Positions 1 through 6,173 of a stretch of DNA of 6,173 bases are shown in pieces (the first letter of the stretch is position 1; each line of letters begins with the position of its first letter). The position numbers and the translations under genes are program-made. The notes beneath the pieces are model-generated. The model saw nothing but the letters and a program-made list of their open reading frames with translations. It did not search any database and was not told where the DNA came from. Source of the DNA: Rhodothermaceae bacterium (GTDB lineage Bacteria > Bacteroidota > Rhodothermia > Rhodothermales > Rubricoccaceae); contig JABDIZ010000160.1 of the NCBI GenBank assembly GCA_013003465.1, positions 1 to 6,173 of the forward strand. The letters run 5' to 3'.

Positions 1-2255
1 GGACTGAGCGACGCGCGATACGCAAAGCCGTCGAGCCACCGCTCGGCGGCGAGGTAGGCGATGGGGCAGGCCACCGCGAACGCGATCAGGACGAGCCGCG
101 CGAAGTCTTTGCTCAGCAGGACCACGACGCTCAGGGCCGACGCGCCGAGCACCTTGCGCACACCCACCTCCTTGGTGCGTTGCAGCGCCATGTACGACGC
201 CAGGCCGAACAACCCCAGGCACGCGATGAGCAGGGCCACGAGCGCCCCAGCCCCGACCAACTGGCCCCATCGTCCTTCGGCCTCGTAGAGCCGGTCGAGG
301 TCGCCATCGAGGAAGGAGTAGGTGAAGGGCTGGGCCGAGGAGAGCGTCTGCCACGTCGCTTCTAGCCGTGCCATCGTCGCGGAGAGGTCGTCTGTGTTCA
401 GGCGGACGGCGAGCCCCTGCGTGGCGCCGAAGTTGGGAAAAAAGAGGTACGGGCCAATGGGCTCGCGCAATGAGGCATAGTGGAAATCGCGGACGACGCC
501 GATGATCTCGTGCTCGCCACCCCAGATCTGGGCGCGCTTGCCGATGGCCTCCTCGGGCGAGGCCCAGCCGATCTCGCGCACCGCCGTCTCATTCAGGAGG
601 AGCGCCCCCTCGGCGTCGGCGGCCCGCTCGGCAGAAAAATTGCGCCCGGCGACGAGGTCCATCCCCAGCGCGGGGAGGGTGGCCTCGTCGATCCAGCCCA
701 TGAAAATGCGGAACGACTCGCGCGTCATGCCCTCGGGGCTGAAGTCCGTCGTACCGGGCATCTCGGTGCCAGGAAGCGAGGTCGTGGCCGTGACGTGCGT
801 CACCTCCGGAAGCGCGGCGAAAGCGGCCTTCACCGCCTCAGGCTGCTGCGCAATCGTCGAGTCGCGGACCGGCAGCACAACGACCTGCTCCCGGTCGAAG
901 CCCAGCTTCTCGCTCTGGATGTAGTCGAGCTGTTGGTACACGGCGCCCGCGCCCACGATCAGCACGACGGCGGCGGCGTACTGCGACACAACGAGCGCCT
1001 GCCGCATCGAAGAGCGCCCCCCCTTGTGCTCGCCGCGCAACGCGGCTCGTGGCGCAGCAGCCGAGAGCACGAGCGCCGGGTAACCGCCCGCGATAAGGCC
1101 CGTCAGCAGGGCGATGCCGAGCGCGCCGCCCAGCAGCATCCCATCGCCGAACAGGTCGAGCGCGATCTCGCCGCCGACGAGCGTGCCGAACGCCGGAAGC
1201 AGTAGTTTGAGCAACACCAGCGCCACCACGAGCGCGAGCCCCGCCATTAGCATGGACTCCGTAAGGAACTGTACGGCCAGTTGGCGGCGCTGCGCCCCGA
1301 CGGCCTTCCGCACCCCGATCTCGCGCACGCGTTGCGCGAACCGGGCCATGGCGAGGTTGGTGTAGTTGATGCACGCCAGGAACAGGATCGTTGCAGCGAG
1401 CGCGAGGAGCAACCAGACGTAGCGGATGTCACTGTTGGCTTCGAGCTCGCCCCGGAAGTCCGAATAGAGGTGGATGTCAGTCAGCGGCTGGAGGCGGTAG
1501 CTTGACGTGCTCTCCTCGCCGAGCGTGCGATCTACGAAGGCAGGCAGCTTGGCGTCGAGCGCAGCCGGATCGCTCTCCTCGGCTAGCACGAGGTAGGTGG
1601 GGAAGCTGCCTAGCCCCCAGTTCTCCAGCACATCCTGCCATCCCATCACGGCGCCGAGCGCCTCGACCGAGCCCAGCATCGAGAACGTGAAGTGCGAGGT
1701 GCGCGGCGGATCAGCGACCACAGCCGTCACCGTCATCGGGTGCTCGGCGTTCACCGTGAGCGTCTGGCCCATCGGGTCAGCATCGCCGAAGTACCGGCGT
1801 GCCGCCGACTCCGTCAGGACGAGCGAGAACGGGGCCGCAAGGGCGGACTCGGGCGTGCCGCGAACGAGGTCGAAGCTGAAGACGTCAAAGAACTGGGCGT
1901 CGGTGAAAAGGAGGTCCTCCTCGTAGACGCCCACGTCGTCCCGGCTGACGAGCGGCGTGAACCAGTAGCGGAAGAGCCGCGTAGCGTGCTCGACCTCGGG
2001 GTAGTCCGCCAGCAGGGCCGGGGCGAGCGGCGCCTCGGGCGTCACGTCGGCCGCGAGGTCGGCATCCTGCTGAACGATCCGGTAGGTGCGGTCGGCGTTC
2101 GCGTGGAAGCGGTCGAAGCTCAGCTCGTCACGCACGAACAGCCCGATGAGCAGGCAGCACGCGATGCCGAGGGCCAAACCGAACACGTTGATGAAGCCGT
2201 AGAGCTTCTCCTTGCGGAGGCTGCGGAGGGCGACTTTGAGGTGGTTCTTCAGCAT
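1..2255 (-). CDS. FtsX/MacB-type ABC transporter permease (gene A), C-terminus cut by window edge
   Basis: I translated this frame codon by codon from the ATG at 2255-2253 to the window edge. It stays open for 751 codons with no stop or frameshift, so the gene is intact but runs off the window. By comparison with gene B about 40 residues, including the last membrane helix, are missing. The start MLKNHLKVALRSLRKEK matches gene B's MLKTHLILAWRNLTKHP. No other ATG, GTG or TTG lies between it and the in-frame stop at 2319-2321, so the start is secure. Layout: TM1 about 21-41; periplasmic MacB_PCD-like domain 43-278, with LVLTESAARRYFG and PMGQTL; TM2 279-300; coupling helix REIGVRKAVGA from 311; TM3 335-353; TM4 372-393, followed by YPA; TM5 421-440; second periplasmic domain 441-660, with LLNETAVREIG and GVVRDFHY (586-593); TM6 666-689; coupling helix KEVGVRKVLGAS 695-706; TM7 718-737. 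Family knowledge: such permeases need a separate cytoplasmic ABC ATPase and drive periplasmic movements. The substrate is unknown. It is probably the third gene of this operon, 4 nt after gene B. Confidence 0.93.
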   Translation of the reverse strand, partial: MLKNHLKVALRSLRKEKLYGFINVFGLALGIACCLLIGLFVRDELSFDRFHANADRTYRIVQQDADLAADVTPEAPLAPALLADYPEVEHATRLFRYWFTPLVSRDDVGVYEEDLLFTDAQFFDVFSFDLVRGTPESALAAPFSLVLTESAARRYFGDADPMGQTLTVNAEHPMTVTAVVADPPRTSHFTFSMLGSVEALGAVMGWQDVLENWGLGSFPTYLVLAEESDPAALDAKLPAFVDRTLGEESTSSYRLQPLTDIHLYSDFRGELEANSDIRYVWLLLALAATILFLACINYTNLAMARFAQRVREIGVRKAVGAQRRQLAVQFLTESMLMAGLALVVALVLLKLLLPAFGTLVGGEIALDLFGDGMLLGGALGIALLTGLIAGGYPALVLSAAAPRAALRGEHKGGRSSMRQALVVSQYAAAVVLIVGAGAVYQQLDYIQSEKLGFDREQVVVLPVRDSTIAQQPEAVKAAFAALPEVTHVTATTSLPGTEMPGTTDFSPEGMTRESFRIFMGWIDEATLPALGMDLVAGRNFSAERAADAEGALLLNETAVREIGWASPEEAIGKRAQIWGGEHEIIGVVRDFHYASLREPIGPYLFFPNFGATQGLAVRLNTDDLSATMARLEATWQTLSSAQPFTYSFLDGDLDRLYEAEGRWGQLVGAGALVALLIACLGLFGLASYMALQRTKEVGVRKVLGASALSVVVLLSKDFARLVLIAFAVACPIAYLAAERWLDGFAYRASLS

Positions 2256-2262
2256 GAGATCA
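2253..2262 (-). promoter_or_regulatory. Gene B stop / gene A start junction (4-nt spacer, weak Shine-Dalgarno)
   Basis: On the mRNA strand the junction reads TGATCTCATG: gene B's stop, four bases, then gene A's start. The only purine-rich stretch nearby is GAGTGA, formed by gene B's last Glu codon and its stop, which is a weak ribosome-binding match. There is no room for a promoter or terminator, so genes B and A should share a transcript and are probably translationally coupled. The spacing is observed; coupling is inferred. Confidence 0.6.
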
Positions 2263-4635
2263 CTCGTAGCGGAGGGCGTTGACGGGATCGGTGGAGGCCG
2301 CGCGGAAGGCCTGCGTGCTCACCGTCAGCAACGCCACGAGCAACGCCGCAACGCCGGCCAGGACGAACACGCCCACGCCCACCTCGACGCGGTAGGCGAA
2401 GCCGTCGAGCCAGCGATCCATGAGGAGATAGGCCAGCGGCACGGCCACCACGAAGGCGACGGCCACGAGCCGCACGAAGTCCTTCGAGAGCAAGGCCAGA
2501 ATCGAAGGGACACCCGCACCGAGCACCTTCCGGATGCCGATCTCCTTGGTCCGCCGCTGCACCGCGAAGGCGACGAGCCCGAACAGCCCCATCGCCGCGA
2601 TCACGAGCGCGAGGAGCGTGAAGAAGGCCACCGCGCGGCCGAGCATCTGCTCCTGCGCGGCCATGGCGGCGAAGTTGTCGTCGAGGAAGCTGTACCGGAT
2701 GGGGTCGTCTGGTGCGAGCGGTTGCCAGAGCGCCTGCATCCGATCCAAGAACGCAGCGAGGTCGCCGTCGCCCCGGAGGCGAAGCACCAGCTCATCGCCA
2801 CCCCCGGCGTAAAGCAGTACGGCCGGTTCGATGCGGTCGCGGAACGACTGGAAGTGAAAGTCAGCCACGACCCCGACGACTTCCTGATCGTCGTTGACGA
2901 TCTGACCGATAGGATCCTCACCGAGGCCAAGCACGGCAACGGCCGCCTCGTTCAGGATGACGGCGTTGCTGTCGGAGGCGAGGTCACCGGAGAAGTTGCG
3001 CCCTTCCAGGAGGCGAAGGCCGAGGGTGGGGAGGTAGGCTTCGTCGCCCACGAATGTCTGTATCGTGATCGACTCCTCCATCTCCGGTGTCTGGAACGTG
3101 TACATCGCCACGCCCCGGCCGGTCGGCACGCGCTGCGCGAGGCTCGACTGCTCCACGAGCGGACTCTGGACAAGCTGCTGGCGGAAGGCCTCAGCGTCGC
3201 TGCCCAATGCATCGACGTTCTCGACGAAGAGAATGCCGTCCTGGGCCATCCCCTTGTCCGCATCCTGCATGAAGGCGAGTTGGCGGTAGACGACGAGGCT
3301 CCCCACCACGAGCACGATGGCAATGGCGAACTGAATGACGACGAGCGAGCCACGCAGCCGCTGGTTGCCGCCCACGGTCCACGTCCCCTTGAGGATGCGC
3401 GACGGCCGGAAGCGCGAGAGATAGAAGGCGGGATAGACCCCTGCCAGGACACCGATGCCCAGCGCGAAGCCAACCAGCGCCAGGATGTGCTGCCCATCGG
3501 TGAGGACGCTGCCGACGAGTGGTTTGCCCGTGACATACGCAAAGACGCCGAGGAGCGCCTCGGCCAGCACAGCGGCCAAAACGGCCGCAAGGAGGCTGAA
3601 GAGCGTCGTTTCGGCGAGAAACTGGCGGATGAGCGCGCCCTGCCCCGCGCCCATCGTCTTCTTGACACCGACCTCCTTGGCTCGGACAGACGCGCGCGCC
3701 GTCGTCAGGTTGACGTAATTCACCCCGGCGATGAGCAGCAGAAACAGCCCCACGATGCCCAGCGCGTAGACCTGCGTCGGGCTCCCACCAGGGCCGAGCT
3801 CGAAGTTGTAGGCCGAGTGGAGGTAGATATCACGCAGCGGCTGGACAAAGAACTGGACCGCATGTGGCGTCGCTGCCCATTCCTCGAACGATCCCTCGAA
3901 GCCGTTCCCAGCGGGGAAGGCATGACGGCGGAGGATGCCATCGAGCCCGGCTTCGAGGTCGGCCTGCGTCGCGCCGGGACGGAGCTTGACGTAGTTGTAG
4001 TACGTGACATTCGTCCAGTAGACGGGAGCATCTTCGAGTTCGAGCGGGAGCCAGAACTGCGCGCCGAGGTGGGTACGTCCGGGGGGCGTCTCGACGACAG
4101 CCGTGACACGGTGCTGCGCGCGGTCTTTGCCCACCAGAACGGTCTGCCCCATTGCGTTGATCGTGCCGAACAGGCGCTGGGCGGCGCCCTCGGTCAGGAC
4201 GAGGCCGTCCGGGGCCGCGAGCGCTTCGTCGGGGGTCCCGGCCAGGAACTCGTAGGCGAAGACCTCGAAGTAGTAGGGGTCTGCAAAGAGGACATCCGTC
4301 TCCTCAACGCGCTGGTCGTCCACAAAGAAAGGAAGCGGGTTGGATCGGCCCTTCAGCCGGGTCATGCTCTCGACGGCAGTCATCTCCTGCGGCAGCACGT
4401 CAAAGAGTTGTGCCTGGCTGTTGGCGAAGCCGCCCATCTCGTAGAAATCCGTCGCGATCCGGTAGATGCAGTCGGCGTCCTCGAACGAGGCCTCGTAGGT
4501 CAGTTCCTGACGGACGTACAGGCCCAACACGAACGCGGCGGCGATGCCGAGCGCCAGCCCGCCGAGATTCAGCAAGGCGTAGCCGGGGTGCTTGGTGAGG
4601 TTGCGCCAGGCGAGGATCAGATGGGTCTTCAGCAT
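2260..4635 (-). CDS. FtsX/MacB-type ABC transporter permease (gene B), complete, 791 aa
   Basis: This is the only complete gene in the window. I place the start at the ATG at 4635-4633, giving MLKTHLILAWRNLTKHPGY, because it aligns with gene A's N-terminus and lies 7 nt after gene C's stop. An in-frame ATG at 4686 would add 17 non-conserved polar residues and overlap gene C. Layout: TM1 19-41; periplasmic MacB_PCD-like domain 42-286, with FADPYYFEVFAYEFLAGTP and LVLTEGAAQRLFG; TM2 287-309; coupling helix KEVGVKKTMGAG 320-331; TM3 343-368; TM4 382-406, with YPAFYLSRF 401-409; TM5 430-450; second periplasmic domain 451-667, with VILNEAAV, GVVADFHF (588-595) and YSFLDDNF; TM6 668-692; coupling helix KEIGIRKVLGAG 697-708; TM7 719-738; TM8 752-774; C-terminal NALRYE. 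The two membrane modules in one chain resemble a fused LolC/LolE-like pair (inference). No Walker motifs are present, so an ATPase must come from elsewhere. It has no TTA, CTA or TCA codon, unlike gene A. The specific substrate cannot be inferred. Confidence 0.95.
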   Translation of the reverse strand: MLKTHLILAWRNLTKHPGYALLNLGGLALGIAAAFVLGLYVRQELTYEASFEDADCIYRIATDFYEMGGFANSQAQLFDVLPQEMTAVESMTRLKGRSNPLPFFVDDQRVEETDVLFADPYYFEVFAYEFLAGTPDEALAAPDGLVLTEGAAQRLFGTINAMGQTVLVGKDRAQHRVTAVVETPPGRTHLGAQFWLPLELEDAPVYWTNVTYYNYVKLRPGATQADLEAGLDGILRRHAFPAGNGFEGSFEEWAATPHAVQFFVQPLRDIYLHSAYNFELGPGGSPTQVYALGIVGLFLLLIAGVNYVNLTTARASVRAKEVGVKKTMGAGQGALIRQFLAETTLFSLLAAVLAAVLAEALLGVFAYVTGKPLVGSVLTDGQHILALVGFALGIGVLAGVYPAFYLSRFRPSRILKGTWTVGGNQRLRGSLVVIQFAIAIVLVVGSLVVYRQLAFMQDADKGMAQDGILFVENVDALGSDAEAFRQQLVQSPLVEQSSLAQRVPTGRGVAMYTFQTPEMEESITIQTFVGDEAYLPTLGLRLLEGRNFSGDLASDSNAVILNEAAVAVLGLGEDPIGQIVNDDQEVVGVVADFHFQSFRDRIEPAVLLYAGGGDELVLRLRGDGDLAAFLDRMQALWQPLAPDDPIRYSFLDDNFAAMAAQEQMLGRAVAFFTLLALVIAAMGLFGLVAFAVQRRTKEIGIRKVLGAGVPSILALLSKDFVRLVAVAFVVAVPLAYLLMDRWLDGFAYRVEVGVGVFVLAGVAALLVALLTVSTQAFRAASTDPVNALRYE

Positions 4636-4645
4636 AGCCGTGTCA
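4633..4645 (-). promoter_or_regulatory. Gene C stop / gene B start junction (7-nt spacer, no clear Shine-Dalgarno)
   Basis: On the mRNA strand the junction reads TGACACGGCTATG: gene C's stop, seven bases, then gene B's start. The bases before the ATG contain no GGAGG-like element, and the upstream sequence is gene C's last codons (SLRYE). The spacing suggests that ribosomes finishing gene C re-initiate on gene B (translational coupling), or that initiation does not depend on Shine-Dalgarno pairing, which is common in Bacteroidota-type genomes. The spacing is seen directly; the mechanism is inferred. Confidence 0.6.
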
Positions 4646-6173
4646 TTCGTAGCGGAGCGACTGGACGGGGTCAGCCGTGGCGGCACGGATGGCCTGGACG
4701 CTCACTGTGAGCAGGGCCACGAGCAGAACAGCCCCTCCGGTCAGCAAAAAGACGCCTGGGCCCAGCCCTACAGCGTACGCGAAGCCCTCCAACCAGCGAC
4801 TCATCGCGAGGTAGGCCAGCGGCACGGCGATCACAAACGCGACGCCGACGAGCTTCACGAATTCGCCCGCGAGGAGGGTAGCAATGTTCTGAATCGAGGC
4901 CCCGAGCACCTTGCGCACGCCGATCTCTTTGCGCCGCCGTTCGGCAGCGAGGGCCGCTAGACCAAAGATGCCCAAGCAGGCGATGAACACGGCCACGCCC
5001 GCGAAGAAGCCGAGTAACGTGCTCAGCCGCACCTCATCACGATACTGCGCCTCGAAGTTCTCGTCGAGGAAGCGGTAGTCGAGTGTGTAGCCGGGCGCGG
5101 CCTGCGCGAAGGTGCGTTGCAGGTGCTCGATGCCGGGGGCCACGGCTCCAGCGGCAAAGCGCACGGCGACCTCCGCCATAGCGTCGGGCACAGAGGCGAG
5201 CACGAGCGGCTCGATGGGCTGCTGCAATGCCGCAAAGTGGAAGTCTTTGACGACGCCGATGATGGTGCCCGACGCATCGCCATCCCACGCGCGGAACGGG
5301 CGGCCCACAGGGTCGGAGAGACCCATTTCGCGGACGGCCGTCTCGTTAAGGATGTAGGCGTTCGCGATATCGGCGTCGCCCTCGCGGAACCAGCGCCCAG
5401 CGACCAGCTCCAGGCCCACCGTGTTCAGATAGTCGGCGTCAGCGAGAAGGGACTGGGCCATCTTTCCGTTGTCCTCTTCGCCAGCGCCCCCCGGCCAGAG
5501 GTAGTTCCGACCCATGCGGATAGCGCCCGGTAGGCCGTTCGCCATCGCCACGCCGACCACCGCCGGGTCATTGAGGAGCGCTTGCTTGAAGGAGGCCACC
5601 TGGTCGAGAATCTCGGGCGTGGCCTCGAAGGTGACCACCTGCTCCTGTGCGAACCCGAGGTCTTGGCTCCGCATGAACCGGAGTTGGTTGGTTACGGTCA
5701 GCGTGGCGACGAGCAGGAACGCCGATACGGCGAACTGGAACACAACGAGCCCCTTCCGCAGCGCAGGGGCACCGCTGCTGCTACTCAGGTCGCCTTTGAG
5801 CACGGGCGCTGGATCGAAGCGCGTGAGGTAGAAGGCCGGGTAGCTGCCCGCAATTAGGCCCGCGGCAAGGCCGATCGCGGCAAGACCGGCGAGCATCGTC
5901 GGGTGGCGAAGGCTGAGCGCCGTGGTCCCACCGAGGGCGTCGTTAAAGAGGGGCAACGCAATGGCCATCCCGACAAAGCCCGCACCAATAGCGAACACGC
6001 TCAGGAGCATGGATTCGCCCAAGAACTGAGCGATGAGTTGGCCGCATCCAGAGCCGAGACTCTTCCGGACGCCTACCTCGCGCGCCCGCTGCGTGGCGCG
6101 GGCCGTGGCGAGGTTGGTAAAGTTGACGCAGGCAATGAGCAGGATGAGCGCTGCGATGGCGGCGAACATCCAG
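4643..6173 (-). CDS. FtsX/MacB-type ABC transporter permease (gene C), N-terminus cut by window edge
   Basis: The frame is open from the window edge to the TGA at 4645-4643 and shows 509 residues. The ATG at 6169-6167 is not the start: it lies inside TM2, and a Trp codon precedes it in frame. The first coupling helix begins with a Glu at visible residue 32, against residue 312 in gene A, so about 280 N-terminal residues (TM1 and the first periplasmic domain) lie beyond the window. Visible in order: the end of TM2 and VNFTNLATAR; coupling helix REVGVRKSLGSG; TM3 and TM4, ending in YPAFYLTRFDPAPVLKG; TM5 after LRKGLVVFQF; a second periplasmic domain with YILNETAVREMG, GVVKDFHF and YRFLDENF; TM6; coupling helix KEIGVRKVLGAS; TM7 (VPLAYLAMSRWLEGFAY); TM8; and C-terminal SLRYE. 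Like its neighbours it should be an inner-membrane subunit working with an unseen ABC ATPase. It is the first of the three genes in transcription order. A promoter, and possibly the ATPase gene, may lie upstream, outside the window. Substrate unknown. Confidence 0.93.
   Translation of the reverse strand, partial: WMFAAIAALILLIACVNFTNLATARATQRAREVGVRKSLGSGCGQLIAQFLGESMLLSVFAIGAGFVGMAIALPLFNDALGGTTALSLRHPTMLAGLAAIGLAAGLIAGSYPAFYLTRFDPAPVLKGDLSSSSGAPALRKGLVVFQFAVSAFLLVATLTVTNQLRFMRSQDLGFAQEQVVTFEATPEILDQVASFKQALLNDPAVVGVAMANGLPGAIRMGRNYLWPGGAGEEDNGKMAQSLLADADYLNTVGLELVAGRWFREGDADIANAYILNETAVREMGLSDPVGRPFRAWDGDASGTIIGVVKDFHFAALQQPIEPLVLASVPDAMAEVAVRFAAGAVAPGIEHLQRTFAQAAPGYTLDYRFLDENFEAQYRDEVRLSTLLGFFAGVAVFIACLGIFGLAALAAERRRKEIGVRKVLGASIQNIATLLAGEFVKLVGVAFVIAVPLAYLAMSRWLEGFAYAVGLGPGVFLLTGGAVLLVALLTVSVQAIRAATADPVQSLRYE

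Noticed and set aside
480..1205. 241-codon plus-strand open frame
   Set aside because: It is antisense to gene A in codon register and ends where gene A uses a CTA Leu codon (1203-1205). Its product has the charged antisense composition, while gene A's second periplasmic domain and TM5 are encoded opposite.
838..1374. 178-codon minus-strand open frame overlapping gene A
   Set aside because: It is an out-of-frame reading of gene A rich in Arg, Ala and Gly with no family signature. Gene A's own frame here gives TM2 to TM5 and the coupling helix.
2150..2165. Lipobox-like Cys pair (residues 33-34) in gene A
   Set aside because: The cysteines sit inside TM1 and the positions before them (Gly-Ile-Ala, Ile-Ala-Cys) do not fit the lipobox pattern. 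The N-terminus matches the permease family, not a lipoprotein signal.
1..2255. Gene A as a broken gene
   Set aside because: Codon-by-codon translation shows an uninterrupted frame with all expected motifs. It lacks a stop only because the window ends before it.
1692..2282. 196-codon plus-strand open frame
   Set aside because: It is antisense to the start of gene A in the same register, with no recognisable domain; gene A's N-terminus and first periplasmic domain are clearly encoded on the other strand.
4636..4686. Upstream start for gene B at 4686
   Set aside because: The extra 17 residues are polar and unlike the N-terminus of gene A, and would overlap gene C's conserved C-terminal codons. 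The ATG at 4635 gives the family-typical MLKTHL start.
2212..4710. 832-codon plus-strand open frame, longer than any gene in the window
   Set aside because: It is antisense to gene B in exact codon register, its product is a low-quality Arg/His/Glu/Asp-rich sequence without membrane or domain signatures, and its length is explained by gene B lacking TTA, CTA and TCA codons. The minus strand carries clear conserved motifs throughout.
6167..6169. ATG at 6169-6167 as the start of gene C
   Set aside because: It lies within TM2, the frame continues upstream to the window edge (Trp codon at 6172-6170), and about 280 residues present in the paralogue would be missing.

Overview
The window holds three tandem genes on the minus strand and essentially nothing else. 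All three encode large FtsX/MacB-type ABC transporter permeases of about 790 residues. These are two-module proteins in which each half is one transmembrane helix, a periplasmic MacB_PCD-like domain and an FtsX membrane domain. In transcription order they are gene C (window end to 4643, N-terminus missing), gene B (4635 to 2260, complete, 791 aa) and gene A (2255 to the window start, last roughly 40 residues missing). Nearly every base is coding. The spacers are 7 nt (C to B) and 4 nt (B to A), so this looks like part of one operon. No promoter, terminator, RNA gene, mobile element or CRISPR array is visible.

The DNA is clearly GC-rich, with G/C-biased third codon positions (judged by eye, not computed). 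Neither visible start codon has a convincing Shine-Dalgarno sequence. The permeases are the long two-module type with the C-terminal signature LRYE and the second-domain signature GVVxDFH. I associate tandem runs of such permeases with Bacteroidota and their GC-rich relatives, for example the Rhodothermota (Salinibacter/Rubricoccus-like lineages). That lineage assignment is an inference from family and composition, not a demonstrated placement.

Function: FtsX/MacB-type permeases work with a cytoplasmic ABC ATPase (LolD/MacB-like). They usually convert ATP hydrolysis into movement of periplasmic domains, and serve in lipoprotein extraction, peptide or antibiotic efflux, or control of envelope enzymes. 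No ATPase, periplasmic adaptor (HlyD/MacA-like) or outer-membrane channel lies in the window, so any partner must be encoded outside it. The three proteins keep their cytoplasmic coupling motifs nearly constant while their periplasmic domains differ. This fits paralogues sharing one ATPase but handling different partners, or assembling into mixed complexes. The substrate cannot be read from this sequence.

I found no clearly new system. The points most worth checking are the ATPase-less triple-permease array, the shared Asp-Phe-His motif in the second periplasmic domain, and the complete absence of TTA/CTA/TCA codons in gene B, which opens a spurious antisense reading frame of 832 codons.
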